This document shows, one piece after another, positions 47,664 through 60,200 of a stretch of 64,000 nucleotides of DNA. How positions within the stretch are numbered: position 1 is the stretch's first letter; each line of letters starts with the position of its first letter. Under the pieces are notes generated by a model, which was given only the letters and a program-made list of their open reading frames with translations, searched no databases and was not told where the DNA came from. This DNA is from Daldinia sp. FL1419 (Eukaryota; Ascomycota; Sordariomycetes; Xylariales; Hypoxylaceae), in NCBI GenBank assembly GCA_025201765.1, contig MU623348.1, positions 1 through 64,000 of the forward strand, written 5' to 3'. The translations under genes were made by a program, and so were the position numbers.

Positions 47664-48413
47664 ATGTCTTCCGCTTTCGTTCAGCGTCCTGCCCCAGCCT
47701 TCAAGGCTACTACCGTCTTCCCTGGCGGCGAGTTCAAGGATATCTCCTTGTCGGATTACCTTGGTCAATGGTTTGTCTCCCTCCTGCACCTCCTTCGGTT
47801 TATAAGTTTGCGTCCTCTCGCATCCTTGTATTGTCGGTTTCATCATACTGACATTTCTTTTCCCAGGGTCGTCCTCCTCTTCTACCCTCTCGACTTCACA
47901 TTCGTCTGCCCGACTGAGATTATCCAGTACAATGACGCCCTGTCGCGCTTCCGCGCCATCAACACTACCGTCCTCGGTGTATCGACCGACTCTCACTTCT
48001 CCCACTTGGCTTGGACCGAAAGACCTCGCAAGCAGGGTGGGTTGGGTTCCGACTTGGAGCTCCCTCTCGTTGCTGATAAGTCGCACAAGATCTCTCGCGA
48101 CTACGGTGTCTTGATTGAGGAGGAGGGTGTTGCCCTACGTGGTCTCTTCATCATCGACCCCAAGGGTATTCTTCGACAGATCACCATCAACGACCTTCCT
48201 GTCGGTCGTAACGTCGAAGAGACCATCCGACTCGTCCAGGCGTTCCAGTTCACCGACGAGCACGGCGAGGTTTGCCCCGCCGGTTGGCAGAATGGCAGCA
48301 AGGGAATGAAGGCTGATCCCAAAGGAAGTCTCGAGTACTTTGCTGCCCAGGATGGTGAAAATGGTCATGCTAATGGAAATGGCGAGTCTAAGAAGCGAGC
48401 CAGAGTGGATTAA
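47664..48413 (+). CDS. Typical 2-Cys peroxiredoxin (thioredoxin peroxidase)
   Basis: Two exons, 47664-47770 and 47867-48413, give 217 aa. The 96-nt intron is a multiple of three and has no in-frame stop, so the frame looks continuous, but its text would split the conserved [18 protein letters not shown] block, and GTTTGT...CCCAG ends are good splice sites. Peroxidatic Cys50 is in FVCPTE and resolving Cys172 in GEVCPAGW, the typical 2-Cys arrangement. The enzyme reduces hydrogen peroxide and organic peroxides with thioredoxin as donor, mostly in the cytosol. The ATG at 47664 was preferred because upstream in-frame codons look like leader. The tail ([13 protein letters not shown]) is unusual and resembles a nuclear localisation signal. 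Confidence 0.94.
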   Translation: MSSAFVQRPAPAFKATTVFPGGEFKDISLSDYLGQWFVSLLHLLRFISLRPLASLYCRFHHTDISFPRVVLLFYPLDFTFVCPTEIIQYNDALSRFRAINTTVLGVSTDSHFSHLAWTERPRKQGGLGSDLELPLVADKSHKISRDYGVLIEEEGVALRGLFIIDPKGILRQITINDLPVGRNVEETIRLVQAFQFTDEHGEVCPAGWQNGSKGMKADPKGSLEYFAAQDGENGHANGNGESKKRARVD

Positions 48414-49339
48414 CTAGACTGCGGGTCACTTGTGGAGAAGTTGGAGAAGCAGGACCGCTGACGTAGCTGGTCGAGATGGCTTTGTACCTTACCTGTTTTA
48501 CGCATCATGTTTTGGCGATGCCGCATGCAATGCCTTAATGCCAAAATGAAGTAATTAGACTGCATTTTATCATGAAGAGCGTAGACTCCTTTATGAAGCA
48601 CATAATAGCAAGCTTATCGTCTTTGTATTTGCCCTCGATGCTGAAATGTTGTACCTCTTGACGTTGGAGATGCATCCACTTCCAACTTTGAATGCCTAAT
48701 CGGAGATTTACTGACCACGCGATGTATTCGGAGTGATACGGGCCGATACCGACTCCTAAAAATGATGCAGCAGATGGAGAGACGAAGAAAAATGCAATTG
48801 AGATGGGTTTTTTTATTGCAACCCTTTTTGTGCTCCCTCAAAACCTCCCTTTTGCATACCAAAATTGCCTACCCAGGCACCCCCTAGGCGACTCTTTGGA
48901 CCGCAATATAGCTATGTCAGTAGCAGTAGGCAAGTACAGTGTGAATGAAAACTGCGTAATAATAGGAAAGCGTATTAACCCAAATGATATGATATGGGGT
49001 TAAGAACGTGTAGTAAGCAAAAGTAATCACGCAGGTTACACCACAGAGGAGCAGCTTTTGATGTTTCTCTAGCATCTCATGTATCCTTCCAAAATTTTCG
49101 AAGGCTTCGAGGTTTCCTGGGGACAGAATATGTCTAGCGAGGTAGACTTAGAGATAGATTGCTTCTTCTAGAAAGTCAGAATATTGAGAAGAGCATGGTT
49201 TCGATGATTCGATGGTCATGGCGGACCAGATGATTCAAGGGCGAGTGATAGACTAACTGTCAGATTATTCGACTACAGATTTATGTACTTGTTCCGTTAA
49301 TATCGTCTTGATTCGGTATGAATAATCCGCCTGGAAAAT
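48414..49339. other. Convergent intergenic region
   Basis: Lies between the peroxiredoxin and short-chain dehydrogenase 3' ends. No gene or repeat recognised. Confidence 0.5.
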
Positions 49340-50217
49340 CTACCTTACGTTCAACTGATCAAATAACCCTCCAAAGCTACCTCTCCAAGTTTCCGCAGCT
49401 ATTTTCCCTAGTCCCACTCCGATCTCCTTCTTAAAGGAACCGTCCGGCTCAAGCTGTTCCAGGCTTTCGAAGAATTGATCTATGTATTCAGCTAGCGGCA
49501 TAGGGGGGAAAGCTTTCTCCGGACCGCCTTGCTCAGCGACTACGCTTTCGCGGTGCTCATGGTCAATGCCGGTATCGACGTACGGCGGAATGATTTCGAC
49601 TATGTTTAGGTTCTTCCTTATGTTTTCCGGGGCCGAGTTTAACTGTTCTCGCAAGATTTTGGTAAACGTGTGAAAGCCAGCTTTGCTGGAACAGTAAGTC
49701 GGGTAGAAGTGTTGCGGAATATATGCTAGAGTGGAGGTAGTAAGGAACAAGTTCGTCTTGTTTCCCGCCTTTGCTAATTCGAAGAGGTGCGGAGCAAATA
49801 AACGAACGAGAAGAGAAGGAGCTGTCAAGTTCGTATTAACCTCGTTGATCATCGCCTCGGGACTAGAAGTTGACGGATCGAAAAGGTTATAGGATTTCTG
49901 GATTCCGGCGTTGATGATTACAGAGTCCAGGCTGGGAAAGTCCTTTAGGATGCCATTTACGTTGCTTGCGAGGTTGTTTAGATCGGAAACGTCGAACTAC
50001 AAGCTTATTTAGTATCAAGGAGCTTCTCAAGTTACGAGTCGTTACTTACTTGACGAGTCTCGAGGCCTTGTAGCTCTTTAGCTAACGCGTCTAATTTGTC
50101 TTGCCTACGGCCTGTGATAATCACTTTTTTACCTAGGCTGTGAAACCGACGAGCGAACGCCTCACCGATGCCAGAGGTAGCCCCGATGATGAGGATGGTG
50201 TTTATCCTTGACGACAT
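49340..50217 (-). CDS. Short-chain dehydrogenase/reductase (DltE-like)
   Basis: Two exons on the minus strand, 50217-50050 and 49996-49340, with a 53-nt intron, give 274 aa. The Rossmann glycine motif TGxxxGIG appears as GATSGIGEAFARRF near residue 12. VIINAG matches the NNAG motif, and the catalytic Tyr and Lys lie in YCSSK. Sequence after the active site (NIVEIIPPYVDTGID) resembles the DltE-like fungal SDR group. The substrate and the choice between NAD and NADP cannot be settled; basic residues after the second beta strand (TGRRQDK) favour NADP. No neighbouring pathway genes help. Confidence 0.88.
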
Positions 50218-51013
50218 TTTCGCAAAAACGAGACCCCTGGACCTTTTCTGATTTCTTACTAGTGTATTGGTATTGGAGATTGAGGAAAAGAATAAGCTTG
50301 GGGTTTGCGACCTCTCATTTATGTACCGCTATAGATTTAGCCAAGCCCATAACACACTCGTAAAATCGCAAGACATAATAAGTCATCACGACCACGGCCG
50401 CGGGTGGATTTCATCGTCGCATAGAATCGGGATGAATCGGATTGCTAAGAAAGAATGTGCTAATAAGTGCCCAGCTAATGGAGTTTAGGGCGGCTTTTGT
50501 AATAGTTCCGATGGATAACGATGGGCTTATTCTGACTATGCGCAGTCCCTAACCTATCGTAGCTTCATAGGGTAGTATGGATTTAGGGCGGCACCTCACG
50601 ATATTACCAACGAATCCATCAGGATCGGCAGACGTCTTACCTATGAACTCCGGGTCGCTTCTGGCGTCGAGATGATTGGGATAGGCAAGGACGTGTTGGT
50701 GGCGTACATAGTACGTTTCAACTTGGCGGATAAAAATATTCGGCCTTCGGATTGTTTCTTTGCTCCGAAGTGAGCAAGTCGGGTTGAAAATTAGACAATT
50801 AGATTACTTTTACTATGATGGATATTAATATCAAAGCAAGTGACAAGCACCGACATATTACATATTATACATGAGGACGTCAAGTCAAGTTGTGACATAT
50901 TTTAAGACCAACCTTCGTGCAATTCATGAAACATCCCAGTCCGTCGCAACAAGGTGTCCATACCGACAAAAGAAACTTGAAAGCAGAGCGTCGATGTTGA
51001 AGTATTACCTTAT
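50218..51013. other. Intergenic region, no gene seen
   Basis: Upstream of the dehydrogenase and downstream of the ankyrin gene. Only short unsupported frames. Confidence 0.5.
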
Positions 51014-54000
51014 TTACACAGCCGGTCTTCCGTTCAATAACATTCGACGGCCTTCCTCCCAACCTCGGTGAGCTGCGATTTCCGCTATCGTCATTCCGGA
51101 GTCGTCTCTAACATCAAGGTCGACACCGGCTTTATCAATAAGGAGCTTAAGAATGTTTGCATCACCGTTCTCGATCGCTTGAATGTAGGCGTTGTGGCCG
51201 CGGTATATCTTATTCGGATCAGCGCCATGTTTTAGGAGCAACTCGATAATCTCGGTGTCCGCTCCGTGAACTCGGCGCAGTGCCTTTACGATAGGAAGAT
51301 GTTCGCCAGGTGCATTGACGTCGGCGCCGGCTTCCTCCTACATAAGCGCGACGACGATATTAGCGAATATTGACTCGCGCGGGGGCTTGGAGGGTTTATA
51401 GGATGGCCTTACCAGTAAGAAATGTACTATTTCTTTACGATCTTCGCGGATGGCCGTCGTTAGTGGAGAGAAGACGCCCCCGTTTCGGTCCTCTACGCTC
51501 ACACCTGCTTTGAGGAGTAATTTAATACTTTCCAGCTGGTTTGCGACGACAGCCATTTCCATTACGCCTTTGAAAGCGCGTGGTTCTGCTAATGCCGGTA
51601 GCAGGCGCTTCAGGATTGCGGGCTGGTGGACTGCCATACATACTGGCCAGTTTTCTCCTCTGACGTTAGGATCGGCGCCACGGGATAGAAGAAGGTCCTG
51701 TTTATATCCATCAGTTGCTAAGGACTGACAACTCGTACGTGAATTTTGGATGCGATGGATGTGCTTACCACCAAGTCTGCACAATTTTCACGGATTGCCG
51801 TAGTCAACGGCGTAGCACCGGTCTTGGGTGCCTTGTCATTAGGCGAAACCTTCCCGGTATCTAATAGCCAGTAAAGTGCTTCGACATTCTTGAATTGAAC
51901 AGCCGTCTCTAAAATACCCTTTGGAGAGTTAAGGTCCGCGCCTGCGGCTACGAGGGGTGCTAGATACTGTGTCCGGTAATGCGTCACGCACTTGAACGTG
52001 GGGTATTCTGCGCTCGGTACATTTGGGTCTAGCAATTTACGACGTTAGATAACTGAATCATAAGAAGGTTTTCAACCAAGTAGAGAATGGTGGGAGCTCA
52101 CCTGCGCCGTTTGCTAGCAGAAGCTCGAAGATGTCGGCCCTATTATCGCGAATAGACGAGCAGAGTGGCGTATAAATACCATCTTTCTTGGCGTTTGGAT
52201 CGACACCGGCTTTCAACAATACGCGAACAGCTTCTATGTTGTTAATGGACGTTGCTAGTTCCATAATTCCGGGGGCCTTTTTAGGATCAGCACCGCGAGC
52301 AAGAAGTAGCTCGAGGATTCGAGGTAGTCCCGCCGATGGCCAAAGCTTTGATAAGTTAGCTATTAACACTCAGTTGGAAAAAAAAGGGGGGGGGGACATC
52401 TGTACCATGTGCTTCGGTCCAGGAAGATTTGGATTGGCGCCGTGGTCTAGGAGACTCGTCACGATCTCGATACGGTTCGACAGAATAGCTTCGAAAAGGG
52501 GACTGTGCCCTTCCCTATTTTTCACGTTGGCGTCGGAGCCGTATTCGAGGAGCATGTCGATTATTCTCTTCGACCTCTTCTTGATTATAGCTGCCATCAA
52601 TGCAGTATCTCCGTTCGTCAGTGTATGATTAACGTCGCCTCCATAGGTAAGTAGAATACGAGCGAGATCGTATTTATCTTCGACAACAGATATAGCAAAA
52701 GGCGTCTCGGATTCCGGACCGGCCGCGAGGTTAGGGTCTGCTCCGTATCTAAAGTTACGCAACAACCGTTAGTAACCTTTCTTCATGTTTGAGGCCTGAT
52801 GTTACGAGAAGGAATAAGAGGGGGAATGTCTTTACTTACTTGAGTAACATTGTAACAGCATCTCGGAAGGATTCTTCGACCGCTAAAATTAAAGGCGTCA
52901 TGTTGCGACCGTCGGGAGCGTTTGGATCGGCCCCGAAGAGGAGGAGAATGCGAACGATTTCTGTATCGTGACGCATAATTGCCTGGTTGAGGATGTGAGC
53001 TTCGGGGCTGCTGTCGGGGGATACGCCACGGTCTAGCAGCTGTTCGACCAGCTTATGATTTCCAGAGTCCACGGCAGAAAGCAATGCTTCCCTTAACGCG
53101 GGTGTATTTGCCCCGACGGTATTCCGGGGGGTCCATCGAGGCATAGTATGAGGTTCGGCCTTTAATCGTACAACTTTATAAGGCTCAAAAGAGTCTAATT
53201 CCTCAATAAGCGTATCAACCTCGGTAACGCCTCCTGACGCAACTGTACTATGTGTTCTAGACCGATCCGTAGTCTCGGCCGCAGACACTACTCGCTCTCT
53301 GCCGTTACGAGAAGACGCGCCGCTACCGATGGTATAGTTGGATATTGAAGGTTCGCGATGTATTTCGGGGAGGAGATTCAAGTTTGCGTTATGCACTTCT
53401 TCACGCATTCTTAGAGATGAATGGTCTCTAAAAGACGAATGATCCGTGACCGAACCTTTGCTGTGTACTGTTGGTACGGGCGGTAAAGGCCATATAGGAG
53501 GAATTTCGTCTACTTGGTGGGTAACGACGGTGCTGTTGCTGTGAGACTTCAGTCTAGTAATGCTTGACGCGCTCTTATTTCGAGACATTCTGTCTAGGGC
53601 GGCAGCGAGACCCGTATAGCCAATACCAACAGATTCGTCGACCTTGGCATCCCCAAGAGACCATTGGAATACCAGAGCACTCATCCTCAAAGCCTCACGG
53701 GTCTTGGCAAGATTGTCTCTCATCTTTTCCACGTCGTTATCAGCGAACATTTTTCGCCACCCCTTTTGGATCTTCCCCATCGTACCCTTTTTCTCATACT
53801 CCAAAAGTCTACCTAGCATAGTATCAAGCACTTGGAAATCGTTAGCAGCGGCTTTAAACTTCTTGTCGAGTTCCGTGATCATCTCGAGCGGGAACCTCTG
53901 GTTAGTCCTGGAATACTCGGCCAGACCGGCCTCGAGAGACCACATTATTCGGCACGTCTCTAGAAAGTCGTGTGCTAACTCATCGAACTGATGCCCATGC

Positions 54001-54104
54001 TTCTCGACGGTTCCCACATACTCAAGCATATGGATTGATATCTTGTTCCCAAGAACCGTAGCCTTGTGGCACTGGCCAATTACGGATTCGATGGAGGGGC
54101 CCAT
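51014..54104 (-). CDS. Ankyrin-repeat protein with helical N-terminal domain
   Basis: Six exons on the minus strand: 54104-52840, 52748-52406, 52345-52102, 52028-51769, 51697-51413 and 51337-51014, totalling 906 aa. Each junction falls inside or between ankyrin repeats and restores their spacing (for example DAVTMLLK-YGADPN and CADLV-DLLLSRGADPN). Residues 1-190 are mostly helical and resemble the N-terminal domains that precede repeats in fungal NLR-like and ankyrin proteins. Residues 190-330 are Ser/Thr-rich and probably disordered. About a dozen ankyrin repeats follow, with the usual LLxxGADxN consensus. No NACHT or NB-ARC domain is present. One intron contains a run of about nine G on the plus strand (52,386-52,395). 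The role is probably protein binding; no partner can be named. Confidence 0.82.
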
Positions 54105-55858
54105 GACCGCGAGGGAGGATGCCGGTCAATCCTCGACCTAGCCGTAGGGATTTATGTGATGAGATTATTATTCAAGATAAGTGATCTGGTCGGCAGCCAG
54201 AACAGCCTCTTTAAAAGAGTAACGAGTGGTCTATCGAGAATCGACGACCAAAAATAGGATCAAAAGTCCTTGTTAAGCGATGGAAGGACCGTGAAGATTT
54301 ACGAGACAAGCCTATAAGTAATCCAAAGCTCAGCTCTGTGGATCCCCTTAGATATTATACTAGGATATAAACGGGTGTCTTGCATAATGATAACTATCGC
54401 TATATAGGAACATTTCAGCTCAGGACGAGTCTTGTCTTTTGACTTTGCGCGTCGTGTGTGGTTTCTAATTTTGCGCTCGCACCAGTCAATGCGGTAGACT
54501 AGTAGGCTGCCGATACAGGTTTACACTCCCAAGTCAAGGATAAGCCCTGCAGGGGTTTCGTTTATCTGGGAGACAGATCGAGAAGATCCTAATAGGTTCG
54601 TTCCTAACGCAGCAGCGCAGTCTGTGCCTAGTGCGCGTAGCTGGTGCCCCGCTGTCGTCAAGGACTAGAAGCTGTCTCTACTATAGTATTACATGTGAAA
54701 TTCTCTTACACCAGATTCAATAAGACACCAATATTACCCGTGCTTGTAGGAGTATTTCGCGATAGGAGAGAAATTTCTAAGTTAACCCTCTATCTTGTAT
54801 ACTATGGGGTCATCTAGTCGTATTTAAAGCCTTCATCTAGCCGGCAAGTCCTTACCGTGATGAAAAGGAAGCATACCCGACTCTTCGGATCGTTTCTTAG
54901 CAGGGGAGAACTGACCCCGAGGCTCGCAAGTATTCATCCTACTAAATCTGCAGCGGCTTCTAATCCGGCTTCAACGTCACGGCGCCGGTGTCTTGGCAGC
55001 CTGGAAGGCTCGGTGATTATTTACTAATTCCGGAAGTTTGTCCAGACCATTAGTATGGCTTCTTCATCCCCCCACCCCCATCTTCAAGTTCTTAGGGCAT
55101 AGTTATTACAAGTAGAAGCGCCATTATACGTTTAAGGGTTCTCTAGACTATTTAGGAAATCTCTACTAGCTATGTTTGGCTTAGAGTAATGTCGAATATA
55201 TTAGCTTTCATGAGAATTTTTTTTGGTTCCTTTCCGTATTGGACCGAGGCCCAGGCCGATCGATCCTATGAGAAACATAGTAAATTTTTCGTCGGGTTGC
55301 GGCCGCTTTTACATAATGTACTATACCAGGAAAAAGTAGGCGCCGAGTTTCAAGAAGTATAAGCGATGAAATGGCGTCTAATGACATTGACTTATCTCCA
55401 GTTTGGTGTAGCCTGGATCGAATAGTGAATATTAGAATAACTGGGCTCATAAAGGAATTTAGCATTAGTAACCTAACCATCAGCTAGGTAATAGCTTATT
55501 AAATGCGAGGGCAGGACTGAGATAGATCATATGTATTATGGTTCCACGCAGCTGACGAAAATCCACTCTAGGCAGCATGAGGTCTCCTACTGCTATGTTA
55601 CGTTGGTGTGTATTTTGGTCCTCCGCCGCGGGAAATAAGAGATACGTAAGAACAGCGTTAAGAGACTTGGGCTCGAATATTTCAGCTTTGGGATAAGTAT
55701 CTGGTGATGTGTACCTCTATGCCTCGTTTTATGTAGGTAGGGCAACCTGTTAACACGCCTACCGACGGTTGTTAGTGACCCGTTTTACTTCCCCTGAGCC
55801 GCATCTTGGTACACTAAAATGGTTGGAGCACGACTCTGATATGTTGACAAACGCGTAG
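54105..55858. other. Intergenic region of 1.75 kb, no gene seen
   Basis: Composition is ordinary, but no frame has family features or plausible splicing. It could hold a non-coding transcript or a decayed gene; I recognise neither. Confidence 0.4.
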
Positions 55859-57832
55859 TTATTCGAAAGGACAAGTCGCTCCAAGGGGACTCGGGAATGT
55901 TTTCTCAAAGAGAGCCATGAACCTTAGTAATATGTCTTCTTTTCCACTGCAAGCCAGCGCAAAGAGTCCGAATGGTTGTCCGAATCCATCTAGTCTACCT
56001 AACGGAACAGTCCCAATCGGCCATCTGGCCCAGGCCGCGTAGGAGACCAATATTGAGTCAGATGGAGCAAGAATAATATTCAAGCCGTTATCTTCTATGG
56101 CTTTTCCCACTCCCTTTTCCAAGGCGGCACGTCGAAGTATATCACAAACTTCGCGGTGTCGGTGCTCCGTCATATTATTATCACGGGATCTAATTAATTC
56201 CGTCTGCGTATTGTAGGCTTTTCCTATGTTAGTCTGGTATCTTGGCGTTGGCATATGAGAGCAATGTGGTGGTATTGACAAAGAGGGGTACTAACGACTA
56301 GGCAATGCAATATCTCTATGCTCCTCATTCCACTTGATAACGTCGGCTAGCGATTCTAAATCTGGGCCACGTTCAAAGTTTTCGAGGAATTCCTTCAATT
56401 TCTCAGGGAATTCATGGTCTGATGTTGGTTAGTTAGCCTTGGTGTATTCTAAGAAGGCATCGAAAGGTGTTTATCGTACAGGCAACGGTGCCAAGGTTAT
56501 CATTTCCCACGCTCAGAATATTACCAGGAGTAATATCTAAGGGATATATGACTTTGGCCCCTTTTCCTTCAAGGATAAGTGGAACGTTATCGTATGCAGA
56601 TTTCTTAGTAGACATTAGAACAAAGCTTCGAATATAGATATAACTAGAAAAAGGAGTGACAAGCGAGCGTACTACTTCTTCTCGGTTCCATTTCTCGACG
56701 GCATGCGCTACGCCCCAATCTCCTGGAACAATACCGACTCCAAGTCCCGACCAAGACTCCTCCATTCGTTCGGTGAGGGTGTTGGGCGCTTCTGACACAA
56801 CCCCTTTCTTCGCGATAATATCGATCAACAGAGGAAGATCGGCGGGAGTTCTAGCCAAGACACCGATTCCGTCGAACGACTCGCTCAGTTTGAAAACCCC
56901 GTCAGTTGAAACAGAACCTGGTGTGAGTTTCATTCCGTATAGGCCGCAACAAGACGCGGGGTAGACGGTCGAACCGGCTGTCTCCGTACCAATTCCTAAT
57001 GGACAAAATCCTGCAACGATACTTACCGCCGGACCAGAGGTTGAACCGCCGCAAGTCTACGGATATTTCGATTAGGACTGCTTTCCTGTTTCTGTGCGGC
57101 GACTTACTGGTTGGTCTTCATCTTTTAGGTTTGCTATCCTGTGGGCAGAAAGCGTCTGTCCTATATAGGCACTCCAACCGATAGGAGTATCCTTTGACCT
57201 GAATAGCAAATGTGGGTTGAAATTCTTTCACGTCAAGTGGGGAGATAACGTACTTGAGTCCGCAGAACTCCTGCGAGGCGTTAGGATATGGTCACTATTT
57301 ATAAACGAGCTCTAAATACCGTCAAGTTTCCTTTCCCGAGGATGATTAGGCCGCCGTCGATAAGCTAGGAAGAAAATCGATAGTTAATACGATATCTATG
57401 AGGACGGTTGCCGCTTATACCTGGTTCACAAGTTGAGCGTTTCCTTTAGCACGCAACCCGGCAAAACAATGTGATCCTACAGTCGTCGGCATACCTAGTT
57501 CGGGGCCGGTGACGATGCAGTCCTAGGTTGTCTATTAGAATATCTTTCTGGAAGAATACCTATTTCTAGGACTGCACCTTGATTATTATGGGTATTCCAT
57601 GAAGACTGCTTCTTATGTTACCTTGCCTTCTCTCCTCGTCAAGACGTTTTGCTATTTCTAAAGCTAAGTCACGATCTAGAACGGATATAACTGCGTTGAG
57701 GCGCATTCCTTTCGAATTGTGCCTTTCAATTTGATCTAGAAACTCTTCAACGAGGCGAACGCTAGTAAGTTCACCAGCGGCTAGCCGTCGTTGCAATTCG
57801 ACAGCAGAAGCTTGTAATATCGAGGTTGCCAT
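55859..57832 (-). CDS. Amidase signature-family enzyme
   Basis: Eight exons on the minus strand: 57832-57578, 57522-57421, 57364-57320, 57270-57254, 57198-57108, 57056-56480, 56418-56296 and 56223-55859. They total 524 aa with phase kept throughout. The catalytic Lys85 is in HGIPIIIKD, the cis-Ser in GGSTSG (residues 173-178) and the nucleophile Ser199 in GTETAGSTVYPAS. The C-terminal part shows NIILAPSDSILVSYAAWARW and GTVPLGRLDGFGQPFGLFAL, as in fungal amidases. The fourth exon is only 17 nt and completes EFCGLK. The penultimate donor (56,295) could instead be three bases away. The family hydrolyses amide bonds; the substrate is unknown. It shares a 362-bp upstream region with an aldehyde dehydrogenase gene. 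Confidence 0.85.
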
Positions 57833-58194
57833 GGCGAGTAAATTGATGGATATAATGGGCAAATATGTTGGCCTATCTAATATATGAAGGATACCGTAGA
57901 TGCCTGGGTAAGGAGGCGGTAGGTAATATGTATTTGCTCCAAAGCTGTAGCCTAACATCCCCGGAGATAAAATATAGGGGTAATTATTAGGGACCTTAAC
58001 TCCGGCGGGGAGCCTGGGAGCTTATCTCGCAGACCCTTCGGCCAAGTCCGATGTCTTTTGAACGTTTCCGTGATTCGGAGGTTTGCAGATAGATTGGAGA
58101 TTCCTAAACTCCTAAGTTATTGGATTGCTCTGATACTTCGTCCATCATACCCGCGTCTTGTATTCCCTAACGTTAAACTGGTAAAATATCTGAA
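57833..58194. promoter_or_regulatory. Bidirectional promoter between amidase and aldehyde dehydrogenase
   Basis: Only 362 bp separate the two chosen start codons. In the minus direction the amidase frame stays open to 57,958, but that text looks like leader. No binding site is named. Confidence 0.45.
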
Positions 58195-59874
58195 ATGGCG
58201 CAAACTTATCTCATGTGGGTTGCCGGCAAAGAGGAGGTAGGGCAAGAAGAACTGTAAGTCGGCATCAACCGGTCGCTTTATATGGTAGTTGATAGTTAAC
58301 AAACACCATAGGTTACCAGTAGAAGATCCTGCAACTGGGGAAACTTTTGCACTGTGAGCTTTTAATGTCTTGATATTCATAAGCGAGCGTAATTTAATTC
58401 GGTTGCTCCGTTTTCAAATAGCTGCCACGCGGCGTCGACGTCTGATGTTGAACGCACTATTGCCCTTGCCCAGGAGGCTTTTCAATCGGGTATCTGGTCT
58501 AGATCTTCTCGTCACCACCGCGCTGACGTCTTGGAAAAATCTGCAACGCTCCTCACGACATATTTGCCCAGTCTCATTGCGTTAGAAGTACGGCAGACTG
58601 GTCGCGCAATTAGGGAGATGAACGCTCAAGTTCCATCCTTAGTACGTTGGTTCAAGTACTACGCCTCGCTTTTGCGCGTAGAAGAGCAGCCCGTCCTACC
58701 GACAGCGGGGAAACTGCATAATTTTCTCCGACGGGTTCCTTTAGGCGTCGTCGTTCAAATTACTCCCTTTAACCATCCCTTGCTTATCGCTGTGAAAAAG
58801 CTCGCCCCAGCACTGGCCGCTGGGAATAGTGTCGTGGTGAAACCGAGCGAGCTAACGCCTTTATCGACATTAATGCTCGGTCGTATCCTGAAAGAGGCGG
58901 GTGTGCCTGACGGTGTTTTCAGCGTCTTGCCCGGATACGGCACTACGACTGGAAAAGCCCTCGTACGGCACCCCCTGGTAAAGAAAGTAGATGTGACGGG
59001 AGGAACGGCAGCGGGGAGGGCAATCGGCGGAATCGTAGGCGGGAATCTAGCGAGGTATACGGCAGAGCTTGGTGGCAAAGCGCCACTAATAGTATTTAAT
59101 ACAGCAGACATTCGGGTTGCTGTCAATGGAATCGCATTCGGTAGCTTCATTGCAACCGGACAAACTTGTATCGCAAGTACGAGGATACTTGTTGATAATA
59201 AAGTCTTACCGCAGCTGCTAGAAAAGCTCAAGGCGAAGACGAATTCGATTCTTCAACGCATAGGTGCACCTAGCAACCCAGAGTCGACAATGGGGCCTCT
59301 GGTATCGGCAAAGCAGCTCAGTCACGTCGAACTACTAGTCGGCGATGCTTTAAACAGTGGAAAAGCGAAAGCGATAACGGGAGGAAGCAGGATGCGTGGT
59401 CTTAGCCCTTTAGACGGGTCCGACTTGTCTAAGGGGTACTTTTACGAGCCTACGGTTCTCGTCTCGGCCAAGGGTGATAGTATTCTCGAGACAAAAATCT
59501 GGCGTGAGGAGGCTTTTGGTCCCGTGATTGTGATTGTGGGTTTTGAGACGGAGGAGCAGGCCATCAAGTTGGCTAATGATAGCGAGTTCGGCCTCGGGGC
59601 AGGAATTTGGACCCAAGACCTGGCACAGGCTTTTCGGGTCTCAGAGCAGCTTGAGGCCGGAATCACCTGGATAAATACGCATCATCGGAACGACCCAAGT
59701 AGCCCATGGGGTGGTGTTAAGTCATCAAGCGGCGTCGGAAGCGAAAACGGCATAGATGCTTATAATTCATATACGATGATGAAGAGTACGATAATCAACT
59801 ACGCCCCAGCCGAAGAGCTTTTGTCTACGGATGATTGGTTTAGGGATGGTCCAGGAGCTGCGAGATACGGCTAA
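58195..59874 (+). CDS. NAD(P)-dependent aldehyde dehydrogenase
   Basis: Three exons, 58195-58253, 58312-58353 and 58422-59874, give 517 aa. The first two are short, and their joined text (WVAGKEE...LPVEDPATGETFAL) matches the usual N-terminus ('INGEW...DPATGE'). The large exon contains TPFNHP (Asn at about 151), KPSELTPLS, ELGGKAP with general-base Glu249, GQTCIAS with catalytic Cys283, and EEAFGPV and NDSEFGLGAGIWT. All catalytic residues are present. The family oxidises aldehydes to acids in the cytosol or mitochondria; the substrate cannot be read. Its divergent pairing with an amidase suggests, but does not prove, that the two act on linked substrates. Confidence 0.92.
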
Positions 59875-60200
59875 GAGTCTCAGAGGTCGGGTGAGAATCT
59901 GAATGGTGCTGCAACGGCGCTGGTGGTTGGCCTTAGCCTAGGTTGAACTTGCTGTAGAAAAAGACCATAAGGGAATATAGTTACCGGTACTGATGGAATT
60001 ATCCTCTGATCTACGAAGCTACTGAATCCATACAGGGAAATACACCTGCATTACATAGTTCATGCCCCTTAATCCCACCACGAGGTTCTAATATCCTAGG
60101 GGTATACGTAAAGGAGTGAAACGTCGTTGAACTACCAGCCCAAGTCAATACGACATTTCAGCGGAAGACATAACCTATAAAATCAATATGTTGAAATAGA
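59875..60200. other. Gene-island edge
   Basis: Ordinary composition downstream of the aldehyde dehydrogenase, falling into AT-rich DNA near 60,200. No gene seen. Confidence 0.5.

Noticed and set aside
57833..57958. 42-residue N-terminal extension of the amidase
   Set aside because: Aromatic/Pro-rich text without family similarity; ATG at 57832 is followed by a normal amidase N-terminus.
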